A stretch of 64,000 nt of DNA. Origin: Astrothelium macrocarpum (Eukaryota > Ascomycota > Dothideomycetes > Trypetheliales > Trypetheliaceae). Position numbers and translations under genes: made by a program. The stretch is from NCBI GenBank assembly GCA_021030915.1, contig JAGEMR010000002.1:558001-622000 (forward strand), given 5' to 3'. Positions 19,435 to 30,066 of the stretch are shown here, in pieces (positions within the stretch are counted from its first letter, which is position 1; each line of letters begins with the position of its first letter). The notes below the pieces were generated by a model. That model ran no database searches. It saw nothing but the letters and a program-made list of their open reading frames with translations, and was not told the DNA's origin.

Positions 19435-20979
19435 TCACTTCTTTGTAAAAAAATTCATGATATTCCCCTGGCCAACTTTTGCGCCCCTCTTTCCCTTCGT
19501 TGTCGAGTTACTGGCAGCTTGCGGTTTGGGTTTCTTTACCTCTGGCTCGTCTTCCGAGAACGATTCCCATACCGGCTCTTCCTTTGTTACTAATTTGATT
19601 GTCAGTTTTTGGTCGCCGACAGTAAAGCGGTAGATATTCATACCAAGGTAACCATCCTCATCCTTTGTGGTCTTTTTCTTCATCACCCGGCGTCGGCCCC
19701 TTCTTCTACCAGCAGTAACAGTCACGGAAGTCTCCTTCTCTGTGGCATTGTCTCGTGAAGCAGGCCCATCAATCGGCTTCGACTCTTCCACGTCTTCGTC
19801 TTCGGCAGGCGCTACTACAGGCTCTTCTGCCGGGGGTGCATCAGTCATCTCGTCATCCTCATCATCCATCATCTTCCGCAATTGCTCCTCTCGTTCCTGC
19901 TTGGCTTTTGCTCGTGCCTCTCGCTCCTCCTTAGTACTCATTTTGATCTGGAAGTCCTCTTCCTGTTCCTCCTCTTCTGCTTCGGCCATTGGCTCATCCT
20001 CCGTCGCAGGAGTCTGGGGTGCCGGTGAGGCGCTGGCCTGTTTTTTGGGCTTGCCTTTTGCAAATGATTTGAAAAGGTCAGATGTTTCCTTCTTTGGCAG
20101 TACAATCTTTTTAGTGGGTCCTGTTTTTGAAGCAACTATGGGTTGAGCCTTTGGTGGAACAGCAGTGTCTGGAGACTTTTCTTTGCCTTCATCTTTGACT
20201 TTTGGTCCAATATCTTTCGATCGCGGACTCCCAGGACGCTTTGTAGTGCGCTGTTCTGTTGCTTCAATTGTGTGTTTGGGCGCAGCTACAGCAGCGACAG
20301 GAGCTGGAGGTGGCGGGGGCCTTCGCGTTGAACGTCGCTTCACATTTGTGTTTTGAATTGTCCCATATTGTTTCCAGGCTTGTAGAGGGTCTTCGTTGGC
20401 GTACTTGGAGGATATTTCACGGTTGCAGTCGGTCAGGATGTGCAGGTCATTAATTGCCCCAGACTCGAGACTGTAGATGTGTATCGAATTGATATTTTCG
20501 AATTCATTCTTGGCCTCTACGAATTTCGATAAGCCGCTACTGCCTGCAGCCAGAAGGGCAGAAGACGAACGTACCCTCGAAGTCCTCCTCTTTGGCTAGC
20601 AGAATTGTCCTTATTGGAATGTTCTCCTCAACAGATTCGCCGGAGGGGTCAGGAGCAGAGCTGCTCAAGAACGTATCGCTGTGCATTAGGCTATCTTCAT
20701 CTTGAGAATGTATGCCATTCGTCTGAGATGGCTGCTGAGGATGCCGAGTTCCGGTGATGAGATATGTGGCATGAACCGATCCTGCTTTCCTTCCATTCTG
20801 CTTTTGGTGAAAGTCAAAGAGCATTCTACCCTAGTTAGCTGTGCTATTCGATTGAAGAGATTGCCTTACTGCTTAGCGATGTTGCTGTGCACTTTAAGAG
20901 CCCGACTTAGGGTGCGATAGCTCACAACACGTTGCTCATTCAATACATTCACGGCGAGGTATTCAGTATGTGTATCCAT
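19435..20979 (-). CDS. pol32: DNA polymerase delta subunit 3 (Pol32/Cdc27), 480 aa
   Basis: Non-catalytic replication subunit that links polymerase delta to PCNA. Three exons: 20979-20870, 20825-20575 and 20516-19435, with introns of 44 and 58 nt. The exon sum is 1443 nt. The N-terminus (EYLAVNVLNEQRVVSYRTLS, then LKVHSNIAKQMLFDFHQKQN) is the winged-helix part that binds the B subunit. A second block (EFENINSIHIYSL, ILTDCNREI) follows. The rest is charged and disordered, typical of the family. The extreme C-terminus carries a PCNA-interacting PIP box, QGNIMNFF, followed by TKK. The second intron's acceptor at 20517 is chosen because it yields KEEDFEEAKNEFE; a nearer AG would give a 31-nt intron. 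The promoter is shared with cofactor D. Confidence 0.93.
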
Positions 20980-21197
20980 GACAGACCTGGCAAAGCAGAA
21001 AAGGGAATCGAGGCAAATATGTGGCTAATGGGAACTTTCACGTGGACAGAACGCGAAGTCGCGTTAAGCGCGTCACTGCGTGAAATTCGGGCAACTTTTG
21101 CCGAAGCTCCAATAAGGTAGCTTGGACCAGTTCAGAGCATTCTCCGCTCGAATCGTCAAGTAGACTTATCAGTCTTCTCTGGCTACTAATCTACACT
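20980..21197. promoter_or_regulatory. divergent promoter of pol32 and cofactor D
   Basis: 218 bases between the two start codons contain the whole intergenic control region for a replication gene and a tubulin-folding gene. Confidence 0.7.
21051..21073. promoter_or_regulatory. cluster of three ACGCG (MCB-like) boxes
   Basis: ACGCG at 21051-21055 and its reverse complement CGCGT at 21060-21064 and 21069-21073. ACGCG is the core of the MluI cell-cycle box bound by MBF (Mbp1/Res) in yeasts, which drives replication genes at G1/S. The cluster lies 72-94 bases upstream of the pol32 ATG and 125-147 upstream of the cofactor D ATG. Function is inferred from the motif and the adjacent replication gene. 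Confidence 0.6.
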
Positions 21198-24100
21198 ATG
21201 GCAGACGAAGAGAATGATGTACATCTCCAGCGAGCTTCTTCGGGAATGGTCGCAAAGGTTCTACGTGAAATCCCTAAGCTCGTGGGGAAACCATCTCTTA
21301 CACGTCTAAACTCCATCTTGAGCCAGTTGGAGCCATTTCAAGGAGACCCTCAGCTACTTGACATACATTTGAAGGAGCTACTTCCACCTATAGTGATAGC
21401 CTACTTGGAACATGTCGAAGGACTGAACAAAACCGCGGGTGGAATAGACCTGGTTGGGACCTCTACCGCTTTGTCAAAGATTCTCTATACGCTTTGCAAG
21501 ATCAGAGGCGAACCTCCAATCATCGGGTTCTTCAATAATGAACCTCGTTACCTAGAACTGCTAGTCAGTTATTTTGAAAAGCACGACAATGATTCATTGT
21601 CATGGGAAGAGAGATATGTTCTTCTGTTATGGCTGTCGCATCTTAATTTGACACCTTTTGATCTCAGCAGCATTTCTACACAGCATGCAGGAAATCTTGC
21701 TTCCACATTTCCAATATCGTCAAATGATTTATCCCCAATCGCCGTTCGCATCTTACAACTTTCTCTCAAGCATTTCTCTGCAAGCTCTCGAGAAATGAAA
21801 GCAGCTGCAAAATTAGTTACGCGTGTCTGCACTCGACCTGACATGAAGCAAGCTCGCCTCCCAGAAAGTTTGATCCAATGGACATTGAATCTGTTAAACG
21901 AGGATTCAAGTACGGCCGTTTCTGGGCATTCGACTTTAAGATTTGAACAAAAGCGAACAGGTGTTTTGGTTTTCCTCAGCTATCTTGTGACGACCTCCAT
22001 AAGAGAAGTCTTCCTCTATTTGCCCCAGATATATTCGGTTTGCCGAAACGAATTGGAAGGCTGTGATGAGAAATCGACAATGGTAGCATCATCTTCTGTA
22101 ACAAAGCGCATCTTAACGAAGCTTCTACGAAACATTGCATTGTCATGTCTTTTGCCGGAAGCTGATCGCGTCACAGACTCGTCATCAATTCTCGAAGAGG
22201 TTATTGGACAACTACTGGAATCACTTGGTGATAGGGAAACGTCTATTCGGATGACTGCCAGCAAAGCCTTAAGCATGATCACGTTGAAATTACCCCCTGA
22301 GATGGCAGAAGAGGTCATTCAATCCATACTCGAGTCCTTTACTGTCAATACCCCTCGCGCAGAGGGTAGAACACCGTTCAATTTATCACAGGTTGATCCG
22401 GTTCAATGGCATGGATTAACATTGACTTTGGGGCACCTCTTATTCCGTGGAGCACCGTCGGGATCCCAGCTACCCGAAATTTTGAGGATACTTTTGTTGG
22501 CTTTGAGCTTTGAGCAACGCTCTCCGACCGGCGTATCAATCGGTGCAAATGTCCGAGATGCTGCAAATTTTGGAATATGGTCGCTATCAAGACGATATAG
22601 TCCCAGCGAACTTGGTCTGATCGATGCGAATGCCGTAAAAGAGATCCAAGGAGATGAAAACACATCGCAAAAAACTAGGGATGATTCGAATGGTTCGACC
22701 TGCGTTCAGCAACTGTTGGCGTCTGAGCTACTTGCTTCGGCTTGCTTGGATCTGACGGGCAACATACGCCGTGGATCTTCAGCTGCGTTACAAGAGCTCG
22801 TTGGGCGCCACCCAGATACCGTCTTCGCTGGAATTTCATTAATCCAGATAGTGGACTATCATGCCGTTGGGCTTAGAGAACGCGCAATGGTTCAGGTTGC
22901 CCCTTCAGCTGCTGCATTAGGAGAACCGTCCATTTATCTGATGCCTTTGTTCCGTCAACTCTTGGGATGGCGAGGAGTTAGATCAGGAGATGCAGCATCT
23001 CGAGTAACTGCCGCACATGCCATTGGGCTTCTCAGTAAGATTGCTGATAAAGGCTTGTTTGACGCAGTAGTCGGAGATCTTGAAGTCATGGATCAAAGAG
23101 ATATTGAGCGACGACATGGCTTATTGTTCGCTCTAGCAGCCCTTGTCGATACTCTATGTGACAGCTTTACCAGTGATGTGAGTTTCGTGTCCATCTCTTT
23201 CCTCTCAAATTCCACAATAATATTTTGCGTCCTCTGGTTAACTAATGGTTTGGTCTAGATTTCCCATGAAGATGAACCAAAGCAGTCAGAGTTACGGTAC
23301 GATGGACTAGAGTCAATAGCAAAGGTAGGTGTAGGAGTTTAGCAGATGTGCTTGATATTATTGCTGACGGGTAAAAGAAAAGCTGGATTCTATTCTCTAC
23401 CTTGAGTGCGTTGCGCCTTTCAGACCGAGATTTCGCAACAAATGCTCTGCGGCCAGAGCTCACTACTTTGGCCGTCTCGGCACTGATTACATCACTATCC
23501 AGGGCATCAGCAGCGCTTCATCCCATCAACCCACCGCAGTCCGGATTAGATTCTGCGAAGCATCTTGTTCCTTTTTGTCTAAACCGGTTCGAAGATGTTA
23601 TTTTAGATATCACAACCCATATGGCAAGAAACCTAGTTCTGATGTCGAATGATACCGAACGATTACACTTGGTGCGTTCATGGCTTGCGGAAGAGCGGAA
23701 GGGCAACGCAAGGATTGCCATCAGACAGAGTGGATACGTGTTGGCGTTAGGTGCAGCCTTTCCACACTTTGATGGACACGATCAAAGACAGAAAAGCATC
23801 ATCGATATGCTCTGCAAGAGATGTGGAGATGAGGTGGAAATAGAGCCAAGAGTGATTGCCTTGAAAGCCCTGAAATGGATTCTAGATGGAAAAGGCCGAA
23901 AGTCAAAAGGAAAATGGCGAACAATAGAGCGGACACCTAGTCTGCCTGCCGGAGATCTCGGACAGCAAGTAGTAAAAGCAATTCTTACCGGTCTTCACGA
24001 TTATACTATCAACGAACGAGGAGACGTTGGTTCGCTTGTACGTCTGCAGGCTCTTGAAACGTTAGAGTCATTGCCCCCGGACTTTGGATCTGAGCTAGAC

Positions 24101-24889
24101 GTCGGAGGCCTTCGCGAGTCTCTTTGCGCTGCCTCACGTCGACTCTCTGTGGAAAAACTTGATAAAGTGCGACTCAAGGCCAGCGAGAGCTTCTTGGCTG
24201 CTCCTAGATCACGTTCTGTCCCTTTGCTATTACACTCGGTCTCTTCATATGAATATTTTTTTCATGCACTTCAAGATTCTTTCCGGGGTCCTTCTCAAAA
24301 AGTTTCTGCGAGAGTATTCGAGGGGCTGGCTACATCTGCAGGTGGAGGCACCTCCGAAGCTGTTGTTCAAAATGCTAGAGCGGCGTTATTCGACGTCTTG
24401 GATGGATTGTGGAGTGATGGATTGGAAAGTAGTCGATCGATTGTCATTAACCTTTGCAACATCTTCGTAGACGTATTGCGACAAAATCTAAACAATGAGC
24501 GTGTCCTGTTACCGCTCCTTGATACTTTTGGATTTCTCTTTGATGTTGGAATGCTCCAGAGATTGACTGGTACGGAGTTCAAGTAAGTTTGAGTTGGCTT
24601 CCTTCCCTTCCCTTGGCATGAATTGGGACTAAGATATCGTAGATGGCGCGCTCTCCTGTCACTGGTCCAGAAATCGCATTACAAATCCTCAAGCATACCA
24701 AAAATTCTAGCTGCAGTCGGTTGTTATCGAGGCTTAGCAGAAATTGATATCACGAAGGAAGATGCCTTGAAGAAGTTGCGTAGTATGCTAAAGCATCCCT
24801 TTCCGAAAGTCCGTGAAGCAACAGTTGAGGCGATATTCATACTCACTGGAGACGATACATTAAAGACATTTGCAACGACTCTACGATGA
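21198..24889 (+). CDS. TBCD: tubulin-folding cofactor D (TBCD/Cin1/Alp1), 1165 aa
   Basis: HEAT-repeat chaperone that takes beta-tubulin from cofactor A and forms the alpha/beta-tubulin folding complex with cofactors C and E. Four exons: 21198-23177, 23259-23324 (22 codons), 23378-24582 and 24643-24889. Introns are 81, 53 and 60 nt. The frame is preserved at each junction (…TSD|ISHED…IAK|KSWILF…TEFK|WRALLS). The N-terminal block LLPPIVIAYLEHVEG, then LCKIRGEPPIIGFFNNEP and SWEERYVLLLWLSHLNLTPF, is diagnostic for TBCD. Later segments are leucine-rich helical repeats, and the C-terminal part carries KHPFPKVREATVEAIF. Length agrees with the family (about 1150-1200 aa). No truncation seen. Confidence 0.93.
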
Positions 24890-25317
24890 GATAGTATTTG
24901 AGAGTCATTGCTGTCCATCTATGCATTACACCATCTTCACAATGACTTGATCAAAGATATATTGGCCATCGTCTGTTGGTGTGAGCAAGATGACATTTAT
25001 GCAGGAACAAAAATTTGTGAAATGCACCACAATTAGACCCAAGCCACCACCGCCACAGAGGTTATGAAGTCAACTGCGGCGCGTGCTTAACTTGATCCAT
25101 GTCATGGTGCCGTCATGAATGTAAATATTTATCTATTTTCTCAAACGCCCTTCTTCTCCCAATTCTCCCTATAATTAATCTACGATTACAACTTACCTAC
25201 GCCTCTCATCCCACATACCACCTCGCCTCCAAACACATCCCAACCAACCCCCCCAAACACCAAACCGCAACAATAGCTTCCCCCACCCTCCCCCGACTCA
25301 CCTCCCTCCTCCGCACC
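24890..25317. other. tandem intergenic region, promoter of the flavoprotein gene
   Basis: 428 bases. The last 120 are C-rich and the frame is open upstream of the chosen ATG, but the encoded residues look unconstrained. No RNA gene or repeat. Confidence 0.5.
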
Positions 25318-26356
25318 ATGTCCACCACAACCAGCAAAACCCCCTCCCGCCCCGCCCCCTGGCGATCCGCCTTCCTCTCACACCTCGACAAAATGGACTC
25401 TCCCGAATTCGTCCTGTCCACCCTCCACCCCTCCCCTTCCACCTCCAGCACAACCACCCCCTACCTCCCCCGCGCCCGCTTCTGCATTTTCCGCGGCTTC
25501 TGGGCGGAGCTCCCACCCAACAAGCACAACAGTGCGCCCGCGAACCCGCGCGTCTACACCTCGGACCTACCGACCTTCACGACGGACGTGCGCATGCTCA
25601 AGGTACCCGAGGTGTTCGCGACGGGGCCCGGGCGCGCGTCGTCCGTGGGCGGCGCCAGCGCGGGGGGCCCCGAGGAGCGCGGGCAGAGTCGCGGGAGCGG
25701 TGGTGGCGGGCCGGTGGAGGCGGTGTGGTGGGCCAAGGATGCCATGACGCAGTGGCGGGTGCGGGGGGAGGCGTTTGTGGTTGGGGAGGATGTGGAGGGG
25801 GATGGGGAGGGGACGAGTGGGACGCGCACGGTGAAGAGCGAGGTTGGTGGGAGGATGGGCGTGGTGGAGGGCATGGAGGGCCGCGAGGGGGAGTGGAGCT
25901 GGGGGAGGGAGGTGACGGGGCATTTTGGGAATCTGTCGCCGGGGATGAGAGGTGAGTGGTTCTGTTAGTTTTACTTGTTCTTGAAGATTGAGGGGGTGGT
26001 GACCGGTGAAGGGGGGCAAGGGGGGAGGACGGAGATGGAAGGATTGGAGGCGTTGGGCGGGAGATTTTGGGGTGTTTGGTTGAATGTGCTAATGAGATTT
26101 GGTAATTTTAGGAACGTTCCGCGCACCGCCGCCTGGACGGCCAACGTCTGAAGCATATGACGATCAGAATCTAAAGCCGGGGATGAAGGTGGAAGATCTT
26201 CATGATGAGTTTGCAAGGAAAAATTTCCGTGTTGTCATCATTCGACCAGAGGAAGTCGAGCAGACTGATCTCAGTGATCCCGCGACAACAAGGCGACAAT
26301 ATTACTCTTTTGATCAATCGACTGGGGACTGGAAACATCAAGAGCTTTGGCTGTAA
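25318..26356 (+). CDS. pyridoxamine 5'-phosphate oxidase-like flavoprotein (Alr4036-type FMN-binding), 292 aa
   Basis: Two exons, 25318-25951 and 26112-26356, with an unusually long 160-nt intron (GTGAGT...TTTTAG). It joins to PGMRGTFRAPPPGRP, a typical family segment. The N-terminal block APWRSAFLSHLDKMDSPEF followed by YLPRARFCIFRGFWAELP is the FMN-binding PNPOx-like (Alr4036) pattern. The family binds FMN in a split-barrel; substrates of fungal members are unknown, and true PNP oxidase activity is not implied. The ATG at 25318 is chosen where recognisable family sequence starts. Residues about 100-200 are Gly/Glu-rich and look expanded. The DNA there is extremely G-rich after a C-rich first half. 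Confidence 0.85.
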
Positions 26357-28464
26357 TTAAAGTGAGGCTGACTTGTAGGATCGACTTGATAGAAAATGAC
26401 AATGTTTCAACTTCGGAATACGAATAGGATCTTCTAGTTTCATGCTCTATTGTGTGAAATTTAGCTTGCTCCGTATGGAGTAGGATGTTAGGCGTCCAAT
26501 GTGTTTGGAGATCCTTGTTGCCCACCATCGGCTGGCGCTTTTCTTGGAAGGATACCCGTTGTTCACTTCAACTGCCATGTGCTTTTAGGTGGAGAGCTAA
26601 GTACAATAGGCAAGCCGATGAGGTAAAAGTTCCGCATGATGGCAAAGGCTCAGAAACAATTCAGCTGAATGCGCCCATGGAGAGATCGTGCGTCACCTCG
26701 CCGTCCACATGGCTCTCTCGTTGCTCCGAAGTGACTACGACTAGCCATACTCCATTACCACCCCGGTGCCTGTTTCAAGTTTGAACTCTTTATCGAGTAA
26801 CCAGACTGGACAAGCTCTGTTGTGGCTTGAACTTTAACCACCAGAAGGTCCGATCAAAGCTCTATTGCGTGCCGCTCGAAGCGACGCGGTCCGTCGCGGG
26901 CCAATCTCGAAAAAAAGGACCTTTGACACCAGGACAGGGCAACTTTGCATAAATCAGACAAAGCGCATTTTGCGCAATTCCATGAATTCGGGTGGTCAGC
27001 AGGCTCGCTACAACATCTGCCAACAATAGGTCGCGTAACATACCTACTTTATGAGCAAGGCCCTTCTTCGGCAAAGTGGCCGCTCCGCGCTGCAGGACAA
27101 GTAGGAGTGCAGGAAGTAGAGAGAATGTGGTCCGAGGACCCCTGGTAAGGCTGCAAGAATCTGTACCGCACCTCGGATCGGTCGACTGTAGATGGAGTGG
27201 ACGCTTTCGCTGGGCCGCGGTCGTCATCACTTCCATTCGCTTTCCATGAATAAATTTTCAGGCATCCGCACTGGCGTCGCCGAATAGGGGCTGGTTGCCT
27301 TGTGGTCTAGAATAAGCGAAGATGACGGCGACTCTGTAGGATTCCCGGTGTCTTCCTTCTGTGTCAGAGTGCTGCTTTTAGACGGCTCTCCCCACGTTGA
27401 TCGAAATCCTTCGGAGTTCTCATGGACTTGCCAACACCAGCAGCAACGATCGACCCGTCAACCTCCTCCAGGCAAGTTGTAGCAGGGAGCAGGTGTGATA
27501 GGCTGGCAGTTCCCTTGGTCGCACGCGAGACATGTCGACGCCAGCTCGTGATCGGCGGGCCAGCGGCCACGGATTCGACGGACCCATGGAGCGTCCCGCT
27601 GCATGCTGCATACTAGTGCCGTCATCGATTGGCCAAAAGAGGCGAATTTGCAGCAAGCAACGCCAATGCCTGAGAGAAACAGAGACGGCTACATGCGTGA
27701 GACGTCAACCCACGCCATGGCCAATTTCTGCGGGAGAGGCGCCCGCCTTGGCCTGAGTTGGGCTTGGACGGGTTGTTTGCAATGTAACGAGGCAGACGGA
27801 GGTACATGCAACAATCGTTCATGGTGCCGCATTGTGCCTCCACCACCCTCTGCGCTGTAGGCGTGTGGTTTTCTTCCTTCATGGATCTCACACAGCAGTG
27901 CATAGGTCATCAATCTCTACGAAGGGCAGGCTCTGTAGGACAGTGGATGGGTAAGTGCGGTAGACTAAGGATGGAGTGCGTGGATGCAGCTGGGTGCATT
28001 GACGACTGGGCCATCTGGGTAGGCATTGCAGTTGGATCTGGTGGAGACATCTGGAAAGAGCAGGATATCTCAGCTCGATATAGACCGGAGCCCTAGTCAT
28101 CACTGGCGGCGGGGTTGTTTAAGTTCTCCTTGGTGAGAGGGTGCGGAGGTGCAGGGAGGCATGCCGTAAGCCGCATTTGCATAGCATGATAGGACCCTGG
28201 CCCGGCCACCACTCCCAGCTCAGACCGCTCCTCATCCGTCCGCGCTTCGCTTGCTTGTCCGTCCATCTACCACTATCATTCCCTCATGCCTACGTGCCAA
28301 TTGCTATGCCTCGCTGCCCTAGGGCGAGTTGACTGGATCCATTTCTCCTTTTGTTCGCTCACTTGGCTATCGTTGTCTGCATCCGAGCAACTTTAGCTTT
28401 TTTTCCTTCTTTTACTATCTGCACTAGCCTCCCTTTTCTCCCTCTCACCGGTACCGAGTACATC
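26357..28464. other. 2.1-kb stretch without a recognisable gene
   Basis: Overlapping ORFs of 60-124 codons occur on both strands, none with recognisable motifs, splice-linked partners or coding bias. The last 250 bases are pyrimidine-rich and likely hold the promoter and leader of the gene at 28465. A non-coding transcript is possible but not shown. Confidence 0.4.
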
Positions 28465-29526
28465 ATGTCCAAGGACACGGTAAAATGCTTCGAGTACCTA
28501 TATGAGAATGTTCCGTCCTGGATGACCTCCCTAGCCCAGCTCGAGAAGAAGATAGATGAGCGACCCAAAGAGTACATCCACAACAGGACTCCTGGCCTTC
28601 CCTCTCGAAAATGGACTGGCTCCGCAGAGACACTTCGCGGCGAACACCATAATAACGAACCCAGCCCATCCATAGCTGCACGTTCACCGTCTCCTCAACC
28701 TCTGACTGCCCAATCCCCACAGGCCAATCCGTCTTCTCATGTCAACTCCCAACCGATTGAGACGCAACAATATTTTCAACCCCGGAAACGGAAACCAGAA
28801 TCAGCTCTTTCGGTCGGGGGGCGTTCGGGTCCAAGCAAATATCGTAGCCGGAGTCTCTTGGTGGTCTACTATGATGGCGATGTCCAGAAAACCTTTGAGC
28901 AACTTGTACGAGGCGTTGGTACGGGTAGAAACCTACTTCGCAAGGGCAAGTTGGCGGCAAGGCTTGAAGCTTTGGCGGACATGGCACCTCAGAGTAGTAG
29001 CGATGATGAAGATGAGGACGACGATGGCGATGACGACGATCTTGATTTCAAGGGGATCCACAAAATCCAGTTTTCACCCAGGTCCATACGAATGCCTCCG
29101 AGTGTGTCCAGAAGCCCGCTTGGGCCAAGGATGGGCACTGCTGCTGCTCCGGCCATCTACGACCAAGTAGACAAGGCGTTGGAACGTACGCAAATTATAT
29201 GCGAGAAAGCAGCACATCAATATCTGCGCGATGGCGATTGCCGACTTGAACTCAAGGACGCAAAGAAGAGTCTGGAGGATACCATGAAATTGGTGGAACC
29301 CGAGTACCAAAGGTTACACGAGAAGGAGAATGTCGAGTCGGAGGACGAGGTTGATGAACCCCCAGAGACTGACCAAGCCAAAATGGACATGGCCAGAGTG
29401 CCGAGCGTGGATGAAATTGAGGTGGATGATTTGGCTGCCGATGATACTGATAATGATGATGTGGATATTAAGCTCTCTTTTCCCCGTGCCAATCGGCGAA
29501 TGCAAGTCGAGATAAAAAGTTATTGA
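28465..29526 (+). CDS. conserved-looking fungal protein of unknown function, acidic tract, 353 aa
   Basis: I do not recognise a named family. Start at the ATG at 28465 (MSKDTVKCFEYLYENVPSW); the open frame upstream has only a TTG. The N-terminal helix VPSWMTSLAQLEKKIDERP and the segment RSLLVVYYDGDVQKTFEQLV look ordered. They are followed by GRNLLRKGKLAARLEALA, then a run of Asp/Glu (residues 174-192). A long helical stretch (YDQVDKALERTQIICEKAAH to YQRLHEKEN) could form a coiled coil. The C-terminus is acidic. The composition suggests a nuclear or cytosolic protein. Single exon; no truncation seen. Confidence 0.75.
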   Translation: MSKDTVKCFEYLYENVPSWMTSLAQLEKKIDERPKEYIHNRTPGLPSRKWTGSAETLRGEHHNNEPSPSIAARSPSPQPLTAQSPQANPSSHVNSQPIETQQYFQPRKRKPESALSVGGRSGPSKYRSRSLLVVYYDGDVQKTFEQLVRGVGTGRNLLRKGKLAARLEALADMAPQSSSDDEDEDDDGDDDDLDFKGIHKIQFSPRSIRMPPSVSRSPLGPRMGTAAAPAIYDQVDKALERTQIICEKAAHQYLRDGDCRLELKDAKKSLEDTMKLVEPEYQRLHEKENVESEDEVDEPPETDQAKMDMARVPSVDEIEVDDLAADDTDNDDVDIKLSFPRANRRMQVEIKSY

Positions 29527-30066
29527 CCACAAGGCACGAATGTTGACATGAAAGCAGGGAGGACAATTCAGTGTAAGCGTTTGAGCGATCATTTATTTTT
29601 CACATGCTGGTCCAAAGCAAGCGAAAATGGGACTCAGCAAGGAGTTATGGGCAGCATATATGGTTAATGGAGGTACCTGCATGGAATTGCTGCACAGCGC
29701 TGGATGAGATGGCATTACAATGGGCGCATAGGGAAGTCCAAAGGACATGTTGATGCCCGCATAAAGTCGGTCTTGTACAATTTTTAGTTTCCATCGTTGA
29801 AGCTTTCAGCGAATTCCTCTTTAGTTCGGCTGACTTTCAGTTGTCGGGCTACTTTTTCTTATGAATAACAAATCAAAGATTACGTCGGTCCACTCTTTTC
29901 CATCTTCCATCCTTCCGTATTGGGCAACCACGTGCAGACGTTCAATCCTCGCGACGAGGAAGATGCACCGTATCACGCGCGAACACTTCGCCCGTTCCCC
30001 TCGACCATTTTAGCTCCACTCTCACTTTGTCGCCCCTTTCTTATTGACTGTATAGATGATCATAAA
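29527..30066. other. tandem intergenic region
   Basis: 540 bases, AT-rich, with no recognisable feature. It probably holds a terminator and the promoter of the next gene. Confidence 0.45.

Noticed and set aside
20544..20574. 31-nt intron model for the second pol32 intron
   Set aside because: Too short for a spliceosomal intron. The 58-nt alternative ending at 20517 keeps frame and restores a family-like EEAKNEFE segment.
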